Positions 5,418 to 6,866 of a stretch of DNA of 6,866 nucleotides are shown here, piece after piece. Position 1 is the first letter of the stretch. The number at the start of each line of letters is the position of its first letter. Under the pieces are notes generated by a model, which was given only the letters and a program-made list of their open reading frames with translations, was not told the DNA's origin and did not search any database. The position numbers and the translations under genes were made by a program. The DNA is taken from the NCBI GenBank assembly GCA_021792115.1, contig JAJYVI010000050.1, forward strand, positions 1-6,866. The letters are read 5' to 3'. This DNA comes from Microcaldota archaeon. GTDB lineage: Archaea > Micrarchaeota > Micrarchaeia > Micrarchaeales > Micrarchaeaceae.

Positions 5418-5580
5418 GTGACATCCTCCCACCCGTAAACGGTGTGGGCTTCCTCTGCGTCATGCGATTATTGCATTTTGCAAAAGATGTATTTTATCGG
5501 TTCTCAGTTCCTCGAAAACTGCCTCCTTTTGAGGTCTTACATTCTCTTCCTGAGCGTGACTTTCCCTCTGTCCGAGGGTA
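5418..5580 (-). ncRNA. Predicted TnpB omega-RNA (reRNA) scaffold
   Basis: In this family the guide RNA for TnpB is made from the 3' end of tnpB and the right end of the element, and it ends in flanking DNA. The expected pieces are visible on the minus strand: the tail coding region around GGACAGAGGGAAAGTCACGC; a small stem CCTC/GAGG (5522-5525 / 5531-5534); a stem CAGTT/AACTG (5505-5509 / 5517-5521) with a 7-nt loop; and the terminal hairpin. The terminal hairpin pairs CCCAC (5428-5432) with GTGGG (5444-5448) and CCG (5433-5435) with CGG (5440-5442), with one bulged base and a 4-nt loop, and it is followed by GGATGTCAC. The 5' limit is a guess. The guide would be copied from flanking DNA below 5418. 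Confidence 0.6.
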
Positions 5581-6716
5581 GTTGCTCTGTGCAATATATT
5601 TATTGATGCGTTTATATCTCTGTCTATCTGCAATCCGCATCTGTTGCAGATATATGCTCTTTCTGAGAGTGGCATTTCCTGGATATTACCACAGTTGCTG
5701 CATTCCTTTGATGTATTTCTTGCGTCTACTTTTATTACTTTCATACCAGCACTTTCAGCCTTGTATGAAAGCATTTGCATAAATTTATTCCATGAAGCAT
5801 TATAAATTGACTGTGCAAGATTATGATTTTTTACCATATTTTGAATGTGGAGGTCTTCTACTGCAAATGATGTGAATCCTGAATTTACCAATTTATCAGA
5901 AAGTTTATGCGCAAAATCAATGGATTGATTTGCAATGTACTCCCATTTCTTTTGTAATTGTTGTTTTGCCTTCTCTCTTCTCTTAGAGCCTTTGTGCCTT
6001 TTTGCGACAATCTTTTGCCATCTTGCTATATGTTTTTCTGCCTTCTTTTCGAACTTAGGTTTCTCTACTTTTGTTCCATCTGACAGTGCAATAAATGAGT
6101 CCAACCCCATGTCTATGCCAACAGGATTTGTGTCTTCAACCTTTGGAAGTTCTATCTCTCTTATCGTGGTGAATATTGCGTAGTGCTCTCCAGCTTTTCT
6201 CTTTATTGTTAGTGTCTTTATCTTGCCCTCTATTTCTCTGTGCAGTTCTATTTGCATGTTGCCTATTCTCGATACCCTCAGCATGTGCTTCTTGTTTTTC
6301 CTTTCAATCATAAAAGAACCGTTGTCTTGCGGGTAGGTTATACTATAATACCTGTCTCTCGATTTGAAACGAGGGAACCCAACCTTTACTTTTTTTTCTG
6401 ATTTATTTTCTTTTACTCTTCTGAAAAAGTTTTTGTAAGCCTTCAGCACACGATATTTTATCTCGCATCTTACTTGCGAGTATAATTGCAAAAATTTTTT
6501 GTCTGCTTCTATCTCTTTAGCAGATTTGTTTAGAACTATTATTGAGATTTTTTTGTTTTCTTCTTTATATGCATTTATAGACTTTTCAAGAAGCAGGTTG
6601 TAGAATTCTTTTGAAAGTTTGAGTTGCAATTCTATCTCTGCTTCTGCTTTAGAATTTGGATATATTCTAAATTTATATACTCTTATGACATTCATATTAT
6701 TTATATTATCATTCAT
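5460..6716 (-). CDS. tnpB: TnpB, RNA-guided RuvC-like nuclease of an IS200/IS605-family element
   Basis: This 418-residue TnpB is the ancestor-type relative of Cas12. With a transposon-encoded guide RNA it cuts DNA next to a short target-adjacent motif and so keeps the element at its site. The N-terminus has the usual VYKFRIYPN (13-21). The RuvC residues are intact: D202 in GIDMGLDSF (200-208), E287 in FAVEDLHI (284-291) and D367 in DRDINASINI (365-374). A zinc finger uses C339, C342, C357 and C360. The arginine/lysine-rich helix around 222-258 and the tail GQRESHAQEENVRPQKEAV (382-400) are typical of archaeal copies, and the tail's DNA doubles as guide-RNA scaffold. Full length and all catalytic residues argue for a working nuclease. 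The start at 6716 is the longest frame. M8 (6695) is attractive because a TATA box (about 6719-6728) lies about 27 bp upstream of it, which would suit a leaderless message. Confidence 0.95.
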   Translation of the reverse strand: MNDNINNMNVIRVYKFRIYPNSKAEAEIELQLKLSKEFYNLLLEKSINAYKEENKKISIIVLNKSAKEIEADKKFLQLYSQVRCEIKYRVLKAYKNFFRRVKENKSEKKVKVGFPRFKSRDRYYSITYPQDNGSFMIERKNKKHMLRVSRIGNMQIELHREIEGKIKTLTIKRKAGEHYAIFTTIREIELPKVEDTNPVGIDMGLDSFIALSDGTKVEKPKFEKKAEKHIARWQKIVAKRHKGSKRREKAKQQLQKKWEYIANQSIDFAHKLSDKLVNSGFTSFAVEDLHIQNMVKNHNLAQSIYNASWNKFMQMLSYKAESAGMKVIKVDARNTSKECSNCGNIQEMPLSERAYICNRCGLQIDRDINASINILHRATTLGQRESHAQEENVRPQKEAVFEELRTDKIHLLQNAIIA

Positions 6717-6717
6717 A

Positions 6718-6728
6718 TTTATATACCT
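6718..6728 (-). promoter_or_regulatory. TATA box of tnpB
   Basis: GGTATATAAAT on the minus strand is a good TATA element. Its position, only a few bases before the ATG at 6716 but about 27 bp before the ATG at 6695, favours the second ATG unless an upstream box near 6752-6763 (AATTTAAATAAT) is used instead. Confidence 0.4.
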
Positions 6729-6799
6729 TTATCCTATGACATTGTCCAATAATTATTTAAATTTGCATATAGTTTCCTCTGTTGTTCTTACTTTATAAC

Positions 6800-6865
6800 T
6801 TATGCAATGAATTTGTTGTAAACTACTGCCTTCAAAAGCAGTTCTTTTTCTTTTATGTCTTTTCT
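6800..6865 (-). CDS. Possible C-terminal tail of an unidentified gene (partial, window edge)
   Basis: One minus-strand frame is open from the window edge to a TAA at 6802-6800 and reads KDIKEKELLLKAVVYNKFIA at its end. The mix of charged and hydrophobic residues looks protein-like. Only about 21 codons are visible, so no family can be named, and chance is not excluded. A competing frame is also open through here to about 6755 but reads less like a protein. If real, this gene would be the left-flank neighbour of the transposon. Confidence 0.25.
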   Translation of the reverse strand, partial: RKDIKEKELLLKAVVYNKFIA

Positions 6866-6866
6866 C

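Larger units (their letters stand above)
5418..6740 (-). mobile_element. tnpB-only IS200/IS605-family element
   Basis: The element consists of an intact tnpB and a right-end structure. The right end carries the typical family layout: a GAAGCCCACACC-type stem-loop (5428-5448), then GGAGGATGTCAC (5429-5418 on the minus strand). The element probably ends at about 5418. The left end is not resolved; it must lie upstream of the tnpB start, probably within about 6717-6760. No tnpA (Y1 transposase) is present in the window, so mobility would need a transposase supplied in trans. These elements have no terminal inverted repeats or target duplications, so the boundaries are estimates. Confidence 0.75.

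Noticed and set aside
6717..6866. A tnpA (Y1 transposase) remnant or a clear left-end hairpin upstream of tnpB.
   Set aside because: No HUH motif or transposase-like frame is visible, and the only inverted match (GAC-AAT-GTC around 6738-6746) is too short to be called a left end.

Overview
The window reads as archaeal DNA with low to moderate GC. The evidence is the gene set: an RFC large-subunit clamp-loader start, an archaeal-type tyrosyl-tRNA synthetase, a fibrillarin (FlpA) rRNA methylase, a small OB-fold SSB with an acidic tail, and a TnpB of the type common in archaeal IS200/IS605 elements. TATA-like boxes about 20-27 bp upstream of several starts, and GGTGA-type ribosome binding sites, agree with this. 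The compact arrangement would suit a small-genome (DPANN-like) or Thermoplasmata-like archaeon, but the sequence alone does not fix the lineage.

Layout from left to right. The 5' third of rfcL runs leftward off the window edge (1-315, minus). It is divergent from tyrS (plus, to 1620), across an AT-rich promoter region that contains a 16-bp direct repeat. A small RNase HI gene (plus, 1680-2114) follows tyrS and converges on fibrillarin (minus, 2214-2873). Next comes the OB-fold SSB gene (minus, 3022-3390) with a hairpin plus T-run behind it. A strikingly AT-rich non-coding stretch of about 570 bp (3391-3965) then separates ssb from a small divergent gene (plus, 3966-4274) that looks like a stand-alone Lrp/AsnC-type RAM ligand-binding domain. 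That gene converges on a threonine-synthase-like PLP enzyme (minus, 4326-5390). The right part is a tnpB-only IS200/IS605-family element (minus, about 5418-6740) with an intact RuvC-like nuclease and a recognisable right-end hairpin / omega-RNA scaffold. Beyond it, the last bases may hold the tail of another minus-strand gene.

The left half is informational: replication (rfcL, ssb), RNA/DNA hybrid removal (RNase H), rRNA modification (fibrillarin) and tRNA charging (tyrS). The right half is accessory: one metabolic enzyme without pathway neighbours, and a transposon inserted directly upstream of it. The points most worth a second look are the TnpB/omega-RNA unit whose predicted guide is the DNA just upstream of thrC; the abrupt end of thrC at SGGNV with protein-like sequence continuing after the TGA; the coding-looking N-terminal extension of tyrS that lacks a normal start codon; and the AT-rich repeat-bearing region between ssb and the RAM gene.
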